Assembly: GCF_900128455.1 (NCBI RefSeq)
Contig: NZ_LT635783.1
Location: 2,443,935 to 2,507,934, forward strand
Reading direction: 5' to 3'
Length of the DNA: 64,000 nucleotides
Source: Bacteroides mediterraneensis
Lineage (GTDB): Bacteria; Bacteroidota; Bacteroidia; Bacteroidales; Bacteroidaceae
In this document: in pieces, positions 54,791-63,650 of the stretch
How positions within the stretch are numbered: the first letter of the stretch is position 1
Layout: each line of letters opens with the position of its first letter
The notes under the pieces: generated by a model
What the model saw: the letters and a program-made list of their open reading frames with translations, nothing else
Database searches by the model: none
Told to the model about the DNA's origin: nothing
Translations under genes and position numbers: made by a program

Positions 54791-55072
54791 AACGAGATTA
54801 GAGTAGATGCGAAGCATAGTAACATCTTATCTACGTCTAGCCACGAAACGGCTTATTCTGTCATCAACGGCAATGTGCTAAACTTGCTTATTTCTTTAAG
54901 GTCAATCGAGCAATCTTTTTACAAAGAGTACAAACAGCTTGAATCTGATAACAAAGATGCAGATTATGATTCCATTTGTGATAAGTTCTACGATTCTTAT
55001 GTGAATATGCAAGAGGCATTGAAAACCCTCCTTGCCGAAACAACTGAGATTAATATTCTTCATTCTTTATAA
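54779..55072 (+). CDS. Phage protein under leader control
   Basis: The 97-residue product (MPRTNEIRVDAKHSNILSTS) is helical in its second half (YKEYKQLESDN...QEALKTLLAETTEIN). Its start codon lies inside the alternative helix of the leader, and the leader's first element repeats its first bases (GCCAAGAACxAACGA). The protein may bind that sequence or its own mRNA, but this is only suggested by the layout. No domain recognised. Confidence 0.6.
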   Translation: MPRTNEIRVDAKHSNILSTSSHETAYSVINGNVLNLLISLRSIEQSFYKEYKQLESDNKDADYDSICDKFYDSYVNMQEALKTLLAETTEINILHSL

Positions 55073-55117
55073 ACTTTTGGCGGTTACTTTTGTGGCCGCC
55101 TTAAATCATATATCCTT

Positions 55118-55693
55118 ATGGAAGAAGTTTGGAAAGATATACCGCAATTCGAGGGGTTATATCAAGTTTCTAATATGGGCAGAATTCGTTCTTTGTCGCA
55201 CATTACAAAATGTGGCAATTATACAAGAATAACAAACGGAAGGATTTTAAAGCAAAACCCCGATTTGAGAGGAGGTTATTTTCTCGTTTATCTATCCAAA
55301 TACGGGAAAGTGAAATGTTTGAAAGTGCATAGACTTGTAGCTATTTGTTTTTGCGATGGATATACTAAAGGTGCTGTCGTGAACCATAAAGATGGGAATC
55401 GGAGAAACAATATATATAGTAACCTTGAATGGTGCACTCAAAAGCAAAACATTCATCATTCGATTAAAACTTTGGGGAATATACCTGGATGTGGTACAGG
55501 AAAGAATCATCCATTTTCCCTTTCAATAATCCAACTCAATGCAGATGATTCATTTGTGAGAAAATTTGATTCAATAAGAGATGTAGAAAGAATTTTAGGT
55601 TATAATTCCTCGCAGATATGCAAGGTATTAAAAGGAAAAAGGGCGCAAGCCTACGGTTACAAATGGAAATATGCAAAAGATTATTATAAATAA
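55118..55693 (+). CDS. NUMOD4/HNH homing endonuclease
   Basis: The 191-residue product has the NUMOD4 start (EVWKDIPQFEGLYQVSNMG), the HNH core (KVHRLVAICFCDG, VNHKDGNRRNNIYSNLEWCTQKQN) and a NUMOD1-like C-terminal part (SIRDVERILGYNSSQICKVLKGK). It is a relative of the enzyme at 46068 and sits between the leader-controlled gene and the helicase as an intruder in the operon. Confidence 0.85.
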   Translation: MEEVWKDIPQFEGLYQVSNMGRIRSLSHITKCGNYTRITNGRILKQNPDLRGGYFLVYLSKYGKVKCLKVHRLVAICFCDGYTKGAVVNHKDGNRRNNIYSNLEWCTQKQNIHHSIKTLGNIPGCGTGKNHPFSLSIIQLNADDSFVRKFDSIRDVERILGYNSSQICKVLKGKRAQAYGYKWKYAKDYYK

Positions 55694-55777
55694 TTCTCTC
55701 AAAGAGTGCGTGAAATATCGCACTCTTACAAAGTATTACAAAGCTTTGGGAGATAAGTTAAGTAAGGAGAAAGGCTT

Positions 55778-56950
55778 ATGAGTTACATATTACGAGATTA
55801 TCAACAGAAGGCCAGTGACGCGGCTGTCAGTTTCTTTGACAACAAAGCAAAGAAGAACAATGCCATCATGGTGCTGCCCACCGGTGCCGGAAAGAGTCTG
55901 GTAATAGCCGACATCGCCAGCCGCCTCGAAGGGCACACGCTGGTATTCCAGCCAAGTAAGGAAATATTGGAACAGAACTATCTGAAGCTCTGTTCGTATG
56001 GGATTCTGGACTGTTCCATTTATTCTGCATCATTCGGGCGGAAAGAGATTTCAAGAATAACATTCGCTACCATCGGCAGCGTAGTCAACCATCCGGAACT
56101 CTTCCAGCACTTCAAGAACATAATAATTGACGAGTGCCATCTGGTCAACCCGAAAGACGGAATGTATAAGAGATTTCTTTCGATGCTGAAATGTAAAGTC
56201 CTTGGATTGACGGCCACACCTTACCGTCTTTCATCAAGCAGGGATTTCGGCAGCATGTTGAAGTTCATCACACGCACACGCCCATGTGTGTTCTCTGAGG
56301 TGATTTATCAGGTTCAAATCTCTACTCTATTGGATATGGGTTATCTGTCAAAGCTGAACTATTATGAAATGAACCCTTTAGGATGGAACGAACTTAACCT
56401 GAAGGTGAACACGACCGGTGCAGACTATACCGACAAGTCTGTCGTAAAGGAGTATGAGCGTATCGACTTCTACGGGTTTCTGGTCAGCATTGTGCAAAGG
56501 CTTATGAATCCGAAAAGCGGGGTAAAGCGTAAAGGTATATTGGTATTCACAAGGTTTCTGAAAGAAGCTGAACGCCTTACCTGGTCCATTCCCGGAACGG
56601 CCATCGTTTCGGGTGAGACGCCGAAGAAAGAGCGTGAGCGTATTCTTGAAGCGTTCAAGGCCGGAGAAATTCCGGTGGTGGCCAATGTCGGCGTACTTGT
56701 TTGTGGTTTCGATTATCCCGAATTAGACACGGTTGTTATTGCACGTCCTACTATGTCACTGGCCCTATGGTACCAGATAGTTGGCCGCGCCATCCGTCCG
56801 CATCCGAGCAAGGAAGCCGGATGGATTGTTGACCTTTGTGGGAACAAAAAGCGATTTGGCGAAGTCAAGGATTTACGCTTGGTGGATGGTGGAAACGGCA
56901 AGTGGGCTGTGTACTCCAACAACAGGCAGTTGACTAACGTAAGATTCTAA
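55778..56950 (+). CDS. Superfamily 2 DNA/RNA helicase
   Basis: The 390-residue protein has helicase motifs I (LPTGAGKS, about 33-40), II (DECH in IIIDECHLV), III (LTATPYR), V (VGVLVCGFDYPELD) and VI (QIVGRAIRPHP). It unwinds nucleic acid for replication or recombination in the phage cycle. The length is short for the family, with few extra domains. The next gene starts 4 bp after it. Confidence 0.9.
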   Translation: MSYILRDYQQKASDAAVSFFDNKAKKNNAIMVLPTGAGKSLVIADIASRLEGHTLVFQPSKEILEQNYLKLCSYGILDCSIYSASFGRKEISRITFATIGSVVNHPELFQHFKNIIIDECHLVNPKDGMYKRFLSMLKCKVLGLTATPYRLSSSRDFGSMLKFITRTRPCVFSEVIYQVQISTLLDMGYLSKLNYYEMNPLGWNELNLKVNTTGADYTDKSVVKEYERIDFYGFLVSIVQRLMNPKSGVKRKGILVFTRFLKEAERLTWSIPGTAIVSGETPKKERERILEAFKAGEIPVVANVGVLVCGFDYPELDTVVIARPTMSLALWYQIVGRAIRPHPSKEAGWIVDLCGNKKRFGEVKDLRLVDGGNGKWAVYSNNRQLTNVRF

Positions 56951-56954
56951 GATT

Positions 56955-57794
56955 ATGGAAGGATATATAAAACTAAGCCGCAAGTTCTTCTCGAATGATA
57001 TGTGGAATGAGGCCCGGACTTTTAGCAGTTGCGAAGCGTGGCTTGACCTGATTCAGTCAGCACGATTTGAGGCAACGCCCCGTATGGAGAGTATCGGAGG
57101 TCGAGAAGTCTCTTATACAAGAGGACAATATCCTGCATCCATAAGATTTTTATCAAAGCGTTGGCACTGGACTGAAAGACGGGTACGGACTTTTCTTGCC
57201 TTTCTGAAAAGAGAGAACATGATAACTCTTTCCAAAGAACAAGGAATGAATATCATAACCTTGGTAAAATACAATGACTACAACGGAAATCCTACTGACA
57301 CAGCAAGTGACACAAGCAATGACACAATGAGTGACACAGATATCATTCAGGAAATCAATGATTTACGTTCGCAAGTGACACTGCTAATGACACAAGTATC
57401 GACACAGCAAGTGACACAGCCCCCAAAGGAGGCCGAAAAGCGACACACGGGTGACACAAAGCAAATAAAGGAGAAGAATAATAAAGAAACTACTACTAAC
57501 GTAGTAGCAAAGAAAGACGCGGCTAAAGCCGCTACTCTCTCACGAAAAGATTCTTTCTACCAGTTATTGGTTCCTTATGTCGGCCAGTACCCGAAGGAAA
57601 TGATTCGTGCTTTCTTCGATTACTGGAGTGAGCTTAACAAATCCGGCACCCGTATGCGATATGAACTGGAAAAGACATGGGAACTTCCCAGAAGACTGGC
57701 AACCTGGGCCAGCCGTGAGAAAATTCCTTCAAAAACCGATTTGGGCGTAGTCCTGAAAGACAATTCACCCGAAAAATACAAGAAAGGATGGTAA
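56955..57794 (+). CDS. Replication initiator-like protein
   Basis: The 279-residue product has an N-terminal winged-helix-like region (KWHWTERRVRTFLAFLKRENM with YTRGQYPASIRFLSKRW), a low-complexity Thr/Gln/Lys linker, and a C-terminal helical part resembling DnaD/primosomal proteins. Phage initiators with this shape recognise the origin and recruit the helicase loader, whose gene overlaps the end of this one by 7 bp. Confidence 0.75.
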   Translation: MEGYIKLSRKFFSNDMWNEARTFSSCEAWLDLIQSARFEATPRMESIGGREVSYTRGQYPASIRFLSKRWHWTERRVRTFLAFLKRENMITLSKEQGMNIITLVKYNDYNGNPTDTASDTSNDTMSDTDIIQEINDLRSQVTLLMTQVSTQQVTQPPKEAEKRHTGDTKQIKEKNNKETTTNVVAKKDAAKAATLSRKDSFYQLLVPYVGQYPKEMIRAFFDYWSELNKSGTRMRYELEKTWELPRRLATWASREKIPSKTDLGVVLKDNSPEKYKKGW

Positions 57795-58381
57795 ACATGG
57801 AACAGATAAATTTTCAACAGACAATCGCACGGCTCAAAGATACGGGCTTCTCCCCTATCCCGAATGTCGTACAGGTATCAGTTCCGGATGCCAAAAAAGT
57901 TCTCTGGGCCGGCATCAGGTATTTCACCGGAAATAATGCCCAATGGTTGCCGGAGTACGAAGAGGTGGCAGGCTGGTTGGCCGGCAATGAAGGCCGCGGC
58001 CTTCTGTGTTTTGGAAACTGCGGACGCGGAAAGACCCTTATCTGCGGAAAGATTCTTCCCCTACTCCTGAACCATTACTGCGGAAAGGTGGTAAGCTGCT
58101 ACGATGCACAGCAGATGAACGCTGATTTGGACGCTGTGAAGCAAAAACACATCATCTACGTGGACGATATAGGGACAGAGAATTTAAGCGTGAAATACGG
58201 AGAAAAAAGGCTTGCTTTCGCTGAGCTGGCGGACGAGGCAGAGAAGAAGGGAAAACTTCTCATTCTTACTACCAACCTCACGATAGACGAGCTTAGAGAG
58301 AAATATGGGGAAAGAACCATCGACCGGCTGAGGGCTATAACGAAAACCGTACTGTTCAGCGGTAAAAGCCTGAGAAAATGA
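57788..58381 (+). CDS. DnaC-like helicase loader
   Basis: The 197-residue protein has Walker A CFGNCGRGKT at about 72-81, Walker B IIYVDD at about 118-123, a sensor-like LILTTNLTID and the arginine region RTIDRLRAI. This is the DnaC/phage helicase loader form of AAA+ proteins. It works with the initiator just upstream to load a replicative helicase. The end overlaps the next gene by 4 bp. Confidence 0.85.
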   Translation: MVNMEQINFQQTIARLKDTGFSPIPNVVQVSVPDAKKVLWAGIRYFTGNNAQWLPEYEEVAGWLAGNEGRGLLCFGNCGRGKTLICGKILPLLLNHYCGKVVSCYDAQQMNADLDAVKQKHIIYVDDIGTENLSVKYGEKRLAFAELADEAEKKGKLLILTTNLTIDELREKYGERTIDRLRAITKTVLFSGKSLRK

Positions 58382-58563
58382 AAATCACAATCTGCTGGGT
58401 AACGCGCGACTGGAACCTAATCAGGAGGCTGCGCGAGAAATACCGTCTACCGCAATACATGAACGTAAACAGGCTTACCGAAGCGGAAGTAGACGAAGAG
58501 ACCCTTGACAATCTCCGTAAGGGTGAGCCGAAGTATTTAATCATCAGAAAAGTAGAGAAATGA
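58378..58563 (+). CDS. Small basic early protein
   Basis: The 61-residue product (MKITICWVTRDWNLIRRLREKY) is basic and mixed alpha/beta, ending EPKYLIIRKVEK. It overlaps both neighbours by 4 bp, supporting translation. Function unknown. Confidence 0.6.
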   Translation: MKITICWVTRDWNLIRRLREKYRLPQYMNVNRLTEAEVDEETLDNLRKGEPKYLIIRKVEK

Positions 58564-59006
58564 CAAGACAAGAATCAGAAAGAAAGCTCAATGAGCTGAG
58601 ACAGAAGTACATTTCCTTGATTTCATCCATGAACTTTGCCAAAGCACAGAAAATCAAGAACAAAATTGAATCCCTTGAAAGAGAACTGGAGCCACATTCC
58701 TTGGGAGAGCTTCTTCAGGACTATACCCCAGAGTTCAAGGTAGAAATGCTTCGCAAGATGCACAAGCTGTTCATCTACTCCGATTTGCTTGAAGGGGCTG
58801 CACTGGAGTTCCAGTCTGAACTTGAATCAAACGGAATAGATGCCCAAGTGGTTTTTCAGGTAAAGCGCGTATTGAAAGAGCTGAGAAGTATAGTACGAAT
58901 ACCTGATGAAGAGAATAATACCTCTTTGTCTGACAACTTTGCCGGTATGTGTGATGAAGCCGGACTGGTAGTAAGTAACATAATCAACAAATATCTTGCA
59001 AAATGA
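58560..59006 (+). CDS. Helical phage protein, unknown
   Basis: The 148-residue product starts MTRQESERKLNELRQKYISL and is almost entirely helical, with coiled-coil spacing in the first half and a beta-poor second half. It is coupled to its neighbours by 4-bp overlaps. No motif for a function. Confidence 0.6.
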   Translation: MTRQESERKLNELRQKYISLISSMNFAKAQKIKNKIESLERELEPHSLGELLQDYTPEFKVEMLRKMHKLFIYSDLLEGAALEFQSELESNGIDAQVVFQVKRVLKELRSIVRIPDEENNTSLSDNFAGMCDEAGLVVSNIINKYLAK

Positions 59007-59236
59007 TAACAGAAAATGACCCGATGATTCCACGCAAGGTGGATTTGGAGAAGAACCCTTCTGGAACCGAATTGAAAATCGCCCGGCAGCGGGAGATGGA
59101 GAAACATGGAAAGTATGTGGCTGTCCCCGGTGACAAGACTAGGACACGAATCTTCGTCCGCAACGGTGAGAACGTGGAAAAGAAGATAGCTGCGTACTTG
59201 GAGAGAATCAACAACCGACCTCAAAGATGGAACTGA
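59003..59236 (+). CDS. Small charged phage protein
   Basis: The 77-residue product (MITENDPMIPRKVDLEKNPSG) is basic overall with a helical core and a KIARQREMEKHGKYVAVPGDKTRTRIFVRNG pattern. It is followed by the methylase gene after one base. Function unknown. Confidence 0.6.
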   Translation: MITENDPMIPRKVDLEKNPSGTELKIARQREMEKHGKYVAVPGDKTRTRIFVRNGENVEKKIAAYLERINNRPQRWN

Positions 59237-59237
59237 T

Positions 59238-60941
59238 ATGATAAAGTTACTCTATATAGACCTTTTCTGCGGTGCCGGTGGAACCAGTACCGGAGTAGAA
59301 AACGCACGCTACGAAGATGAACAGTGCGCTAAAGTGATAGCATGTGTAAACCACGATGCAAACGCCATCGCCAGCCATGCGGCTAACCATCCGGATGCGC
59401 TGCACTTCACGGAGGACATCAGAACACTGGAACTGTCTCCTTTGGTGGCCCATGTGGAACGAATGAAGAAGATTTATCCTGATGCACTGGTTGTGCTGTG
59501 GGCCAGCCTTGAATGTACGAATTTCAGTAAGGCCAAAGGCGGCCAGCCACGGGACGCTGACAGCCGGACACTGGCTGAGCATCTGTTCCGCTACATCGAA
59601 GCCATTAACCCTGACTATATACAGATAGAGAACGTAGAGGAGTTTATGAGCTGGGGAGATATGGACGAACATGGGCATCCCATCAGTAAGGACAAAGGCC
59701 GTTGCTACGAGAAATGGAAACGGAATGTGAAGCGATACGGCTACGACTTCGACTGGCGAATCCTGAACGCTGCCGATTATGGTGCCTATACTACCCGCAA
59801 GCGGTTCTTCGGTATCTTTGCTAAACGTGGCCTTCCTATTGTATTCCCAGAACCGACACACTGCAAGGATGGGAAAAACGATATGTTCGGTCGGCTGGAG
59901 AAGTGGAAGCCTGTCAAGGATGTGCTTGACTTCTCCGATGAGGGAGAAAGTATCTTCTGCCGGAAGAAACCGCTGGCCGAGAAAACTCTTGAACGCATCT
60001 ATGCCGGATTGATTAAGTTCGTGGCCGGAGGTAAGGAGGCTTTCTTAGTGAAGTACAACTCTATGAATCGGAAAGGTAAATACCAGGCACCAAGCGTTGA
60101 CGAGCCATGCCCGGTTGTGGCAACACAAGGACGGCTTGCATTGGCCAAGGTGAACTTTCTTTCAAAGCAATTCAGCGGACAGCCGGATAGTAAGAACATA
60201 TCTGTGGAAGGTCCTGCTGGAACAATCACCTGTAAAGACCATCACGCTTTCGTGTCGGCCTATTATGGCAACGGTCACAATCATTCGGTAGAACAACCTG
60301 CGCCGACGGTAACTACAAAAGACAGGCTATCTTTGGTTACGCCTTTCTTTATGAACTACTATTCCGGTGGAGGTCAGTTAGGAAGCGTTGAAACACCATG
60401 TCCGGCAATAATGACGGTGCCCAAGCAAAATTTGGTTACTCCGGTTCTTATGAAACAGGTTCCTTACCGGAAGCCGTGGATAATGAACACAGCTTTCTCC
60501 AATGTAGGGAGCAGCATCGACCAGCCTTCACAGACCATCACGGCAAACAGAAAATGGCATTACCTGATGAATCCTCAGTTTGCCAGTGCTGGAGGTTCTG
60601 TAAATAACCCTTGTTTCACACTGATAGCAAGAATGGACAAAATGCCGCCTTATCTGGTAGAGGTTGAAGGAGGTATCGGCATACAGGTTACACCTGATGA
60701 CAGTCCAATGACAATCAAGATTAAGGAGTTTATGGCTTTGTATGGTATCATCGACATCAAGATGCGTATGCTTCGGATTTCAGAGCTCAAGAAGATAATG
60801 GGATTCCCTGAAGACTATGTGCTTATTGGCCCTCAGTCAGACCAGAAGAAATTTATCGGGAATGCCGTAGAGGTGAACATGGCACGGGTGCTTTGTGAGG
60901 CGATTTGCAAGGAGATAATCAGAAAACGAAAGGTGGCGTGA
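59238..60941 (+). CDS. C5 cytosine DNA methyltransferase with repeated recognition modules
   Basis: The 567-residue protein has motif I (LYIDLFCGAGGTSTGV, 5-20), motif IV with Cys93 in LECTNFS (Glu in place of the usual Pro), motif VI ENV (131-133), and motif X (FIGNAVEVNMARVL). The region about 285-480 carries about six copies of a module such as SVEQPAPTVTTKDRLSLV and SVETPCPAIMTVPKQNLV, probably target recognition units. It would methylate the phage or host genome, perhaps as protection against restriction. Confidence 0.9.
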   Translation: MIKLLYIDLFCGAGGTSTGVENARYEDEQCAKVIACVNHDANAIASHAANHPDALHFTEDIRTLELSPLVAHVERMKKIYPDALVVLWASLECTNFSKAKGGQPRDADSRTLAEHLFRYIEAINPDYIQIENVEEFMSWGDMDEHGHPISKDKGRCYEKWKRNVKRYGYDFDWRILNAADYGAYTTRKRFFGIFAKRGLPIVFPEPTHCKDGKNDMFGRLEKWKPVKDVLDFSDEGESIFCRKKPLAEKTLERIYAGLIKFVAGGKEAFLVKYNSMNRKGKYQAPSVDEPCPVVATQGRLALAKVNFLSKQFSGQPDSKNISVEGPAGTITCKDHHAFVSAYYGNGHNHSVEQPAPTVTTKDRLSLVTPFFMNYYSGGGQLGSVETPCPAIMTVPKQNLVTPVLMKQVPYRKPWIMNTAFSNVGSSIDQPSQTITANRKWHYLMNPQFASAGGSVNNPCFTLIARMDKMPPYLVEVEGGIGIQVTPDDSPMTIKIKEFMALYGIIDIKMRMLRISELKKIMGFPEDYVLIGPQSDQKKFIGNAVEVNMARVLCEAICKEIIRKRKVA

Positions 60942-60942
60942 T

Positions 60943-61350
60943 ATGGGAAAACTGAAAGTCTATTACGGATGGTCAAGAATAGGCAACGTCCGTAAGAAAC
61001 GTGCATTGTCCGTCATGTTCGAAAATGAAATACAAGGATGCCGGAGTGAACGAGGACAAAGATGTCTGAGAACTATACAAGACACAGTGATTGAACGATA
61101 CCAGACTGATGAGGAAGAAAAGGAAGGCAAGCAGCAAAACCGGATTTTCACGGAGTACAGCTTATTCCTTGATGAAAAACCTATCAATGGTAGCCTTGAG
61201 AAATGCCTACTAATAAACAATGAAGCTGACAAGAATCATGTTTCCAAGACTATGCGTGAAAAGATTTCCGAAGCACTGAGAAAGTCCTTCCTTTATGCTA
61301 ATCCTGGCTATAAAGAGCCGAGTAGCCAACTTGAATTGAAATTTGAATGA
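60943..61350 (+). CDS. Basic phage protein, unknown
   Basis: The 135-residue product (MGKLKVYYGWSRIGNVRKKRAL) is basic with a mixed fold; the middle segment TVIERYQTDEEEKEG and the C-terminal SSQLELKFE are notable. It overlaps the next gene by a few bases and follows the methylase by one. Function unknown. Confidence 0.6.
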   Translation: MGKLKVYYGWSRIGNVRKKRALSVMFENEIQGCRSERGQRCLRTIQDTVIERYQTDEEEKEGKQQNRIFTEYSLFLDEKPINGSLEKCLLINNEADKNHVSKTMREKISEALRKSFLYANPGYKEPSSQLELKFE

Positions 61351-61351
61351 T

Positions 61352-61864
61352 ATGGGAAAGCAGGAAAGCGTGAGTGATTTTTATCAGTACGCAAAGGATT
61401 TGGCCAAAGCTGAAAAGGAGCTGAAAATCGAGAATTGGGTGCAAATCAGCATCTGCTATGGTTACGGTCATCAATCTGTCACCCTATATACATACGACCT
61501 TCCGCGTGAAGTGTACGAAAGAAGGATGTGGGTAATCAGATGGAGGGTGGCCAGACTGAAATGCCAGTATCCGAGGAATGATGTGTACACTTCTTTTTAC
61601 TACTACGACAAGCGTTCAGGAGAGTCGCTTGAAGTGAGTTCCTGCCTTAGTAAACTTATATCAGCAAAAGCCCAGATAACGAAAGCAGAACGCAGGATGA
61701 ATGAATACATCGGGTACAACCTCCAGAACAATCTATTCTTTGACGAGAATACAGACGAGGAGCTGGTTAAGTTTAGAGAGAAACTGGAGCGCAAGAAACT
61801 CGAGTGTGCAGAGTGCGAAAAGAGGCTTGAACAACTTGTAGAAAAAAGGAGAAATAATAAATGA
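61352..61864 (+). CDS. Phage protein, unknown
   Basis: I take ATG 61352 (MGKQESVSDFYQYAKD); the in-frame TTG at 61343 inside the previous gene is less likely. The 170-residue product is largely helical with a beta centre (VQISICYGYGHQSVTLYTYDL) and a long C-terminal helix (KFREKLERKKLECAECEKRLEQLVEKR). Its stop overlaps the start of the next short gene by 4 bp. No family recognised. Confidence 0.6.
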   Translation: MGKQESVSDFYQYAKDLAKAEKELKIENWVQISICYGYGHQSVTLYTYDLPREVYERRMWVIRWRVARLKCQYPRNDVYTSFYYYDKRSGESLEVSSCLSKLISAKAQITKAERRMNEYIGYNLQNNLFFDENTDEELVKFREKLERKKLECAECEKRLEQLVEKRRNNK

Positions 61865-61917
61865 AAACGAAATTGTATTACCTGTTTCTGGTAGTCATGT
61901 GGTGGCTGCTTGGATAG
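61861..61917 (+). CDS. 18-residue hydrophobic peptide, translationally coupled
   Basis: An ATGA overlap at 61861 starts a short frame encoding MKTKLYYLFLVVMWWLLG, an almost pure membrane helix, ending at TAG 61915-61917. The next gene's ribosome site (GGAGG at 61926-61930) follows it directly. Too short for standard callers but well placed; could act on membranes or be a leader for the following gene. Confidence 0.4.
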   Translation: MKTKLYYLFLVVMWWLLG

Positions 61918-61930
61918 GTGGAAAGGAGGA

Positions 61931-62413
61931 ATGAATATGGAAAAGAAAATGGTAAAAGTTCCGTTTGATTTGGAACTTGCAAAGAAAATAACAAATGGTG
62001 AGGTAGAAGGTAGAATAGTTAGAAAAGATGGAGTAAATGTACGAATTGTTTGTTGGAATTACAAATCTTTATCTGGTGAATATCCATTAATGGCATTGGT
62101 TGAAAACGGTATTTTTGAAGAATCAGAATTATATACTTCTGAAGGAAAATATAAATCATGGGAGAATGGAGGAACAGAAGATAAATACGATTTGAGTATT
62201 GAACTGAATAAAAAAGAGAAGTATCAGTTTAAACCGTTTGATAAGGTGCTTGTGAGGGATTATGATGATGGTTTTTGGAAAGCAGATATATTTTTAAATA
62301 ATTCAGATGGATGTAATTATATGTGTACTGGAAATGTAGTTTGGGCTCAGTGCATCCCTTATAACGAACAAACTGCACATCTATTAGGAACAACAGATAA
62401 TTGGGAGGAATAA
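61931..62413 (+). CDS. Protein sharing its N-terminal domain with a gene in the other prophage
   Basis: I take ATG 61931 (MNMEKKMVKVPFDLELAKKI), with AAAGGAGG just upstream. The 160-residue product repeats the pattern of the first domain of the protein at 13644 in the Mu-like prophage (VPFxxxxAKKIxxGxVxGxIxxxxGxNVR) but lacks the DUF4406 part. Its C-terminus is acidic and beta-rich. The shared domain has no known function to me. Confidence 0.65.
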   Translation: MNMEKKMVKVPFDLELAKKITNGEVEGRIVRKDGVNVRIVCWNYKSLSGEYPLMALVENGIFEESELYTSEGKYKSWENGGTEDKYDLSIELNKKEKYQFKPFDKVLVRDYDDGFWKADIFLNNSDGCNYMCTGNVVWAQCIPYNEQTAHLLGTTDNWEE

Positions 62414-62416
62414 ACA

Positions 62417-62632
62417 ATGATACAAAGAGTAGATATGTATGCATGTGTATGCGACAGATGCGGCAAGACACACGTAAACGAGAATTTAGGATATGTAGCT
62501 TGGACAGATGGGAGTCAGGCTTTTGAAGATGCAGAAGAAGCAGGTTGGACTGAAATAGACGGAAAACATTACTGCCCAGATTGCTATGAATATGATGAAG
62601 AAACAGACGAATATAAACCAAAGAAGAAATGA
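62417..62632 (+). CDS. Small zinc-binding protein
   Basis: The 71-residue product has Cys residues in ACVCDRCGKTHVNENLG and HYCPDCYEY, a likely zinc ribbon, and an acidic C-terminal part. It is tightly linked to its neighbours (the next gene starts 4 bp before its stop). Function unknown. Confidence 0.65.
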   Translation: MIQRVDMYACVCDRCGKTHVNENLGYVAWTDGSQAFEDAEEAGWTEIDGKHYCPDCYEYDEETDEYKPKKK

Positions 62633-62985
62633 AAGCAAAACTAATAAAAGAATGGGATTGGTACTGTAAAATATTATCAGAAGGTACAGAAGTAACAATT
62701 ATTAAAGGCATGGAAGCAGATGCATCCGATGTGCTTAATGCACCATACGGTATGTGTTACCTTTGCGAGTTTGAAGGAAGTATGCATTACATTCCTGCAA
62801 CGTATCTTACCATTACTGATTGGGAGAATACGGATTGGGAACAGCGCAGATACGAAATAGCAAAGGAAGCTATGCTTCACATGATAGACCCTAAAATGTT
62901 AACTCAAAAGTACGGTCTTATGGCTGTAAATGCTGTTGAGTTTGCTGATTCTTTGATTGCTGAACTAAAGAAAACAAAAAAATGA
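62629..62985 (+). CDS. Small phage protein
   Basis: The 118-residue product (MKAKLIKEWDWYCKILSEGTEVTIIKG) is mixed alpha/beta; residues 20-60 (VTIIKGMEADASDV, CYLCEFEGSMHYIPATYL) look like a small beta fold. It is coupled to the neighbours by 4-bp overlaps. Function unknown. Confidence 0.6.
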   Translation: MKAKLIKEWDWYCKILSEGTEVTIIKGMEADASDVLNAPYGMCYLCEFEGSMHYIPATYLTITDWENTDWEQRRYEIAKEAMLHMIDPKMLTQKYGLMAVNAVEFADSLIAELKKTKK

Positions 62986-63383
62986 AAGCAATATCCATCA
63001 AACAGCCGTGGGCGAGTCTAATCGCTCACGGTATTAAGGACATCGAGAACCGGACATGGAAGTGCCCTCAGCAGTATATCGGACAAAGGGTACTTATCCA
63101 TGCTGCAAAGACTACAGTCAAGGAAGGATGGAGCGCACTAACAGAAACACAGTTAAAGAAAGTATTTCCTCACAAGAATAAACTTTATGGAGATAATGAG
63201 AAGCTTCCGCAGGGTGCCATCATTGGCAGCGTAGTAATAGAAGATTGCGTACAGAACCATCCTTCAGTGTGGGCAGAGAAAGGTTGCTGGAACTTGGTGC
63301 TGAAAGATGCGGTTCTGTTTGACAAGCCAATTCTGAATGTGAAAGGGAAATTAGGATTTTGGAATTATAATTTGGAGGATTAA
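62982..63383 (+). CDS. ASCH domain protein
   Basis: The 133-residue product has the ASCH pattern: AISIKQPWASLIAHGIKDIENRTWKCP, GQRVLIHAAKT, GAIIGSVVIEDC and a beta-rich end KGKLGFWNYNLED. ASCH proteins bind or process RNA, and some are ribonucleases. It sits in a run of small early genes. Reading frame and length are normal. Confidence 0.85.
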   Translation: MKAISIKQPWASLIAHGIKDIENRTWKCPQQYIGQRVLIHAAKTTVKEGWSALTETQLKKVFPHKNKLYGDNEKLPQGAIIGSVVIEDCVQNHPSVWAEKGCWNLVLKDAVLFDKPILNVKGKLGFWNYNLED

Positions 63384-63386
63384 GCG

Positions 63387-63650
63387 ATGAAAACATTTAC
63401 GATAAGTGTTCCGACAAAAAAAGAAGAAATAAAGAATTATTTTATGCAGTTGTTTGGCTGGATGACGCATCCTGGTAGGATGAAAAGGAATAAATCACTA
63501 TTTGATAATTTGTATAATGAAATATGTGATGAATTAAATTCAGGATACTGGAGAAACGATATTTCAAAAGAAATGAGAGACCGTCTTACGTCGTATCCAT
63601 ACGGAAAGATTGCAGAGATGATTATTGAAAAGAAAAGTAAACTGTTATGA
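63387..63650 (+). CDS. Small phage protein, unknown
   Basis: The 87-residue product (MKTFTISVPTKKEEIKNYFMQ) has a short beta start and a helical remainder; basic overall. It overlaps the start of the next gene by 4 bp (ATGA). Function unknown. Confidence 0.6.
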   Translation: MKTFTISVPTKKEEIKNYFMQLFGWMTHPGRMKRNKSLFDNLYNEICDELNSGYWRNDISKEMRDRLTSYPYGKIAEMIIEKKSKLL

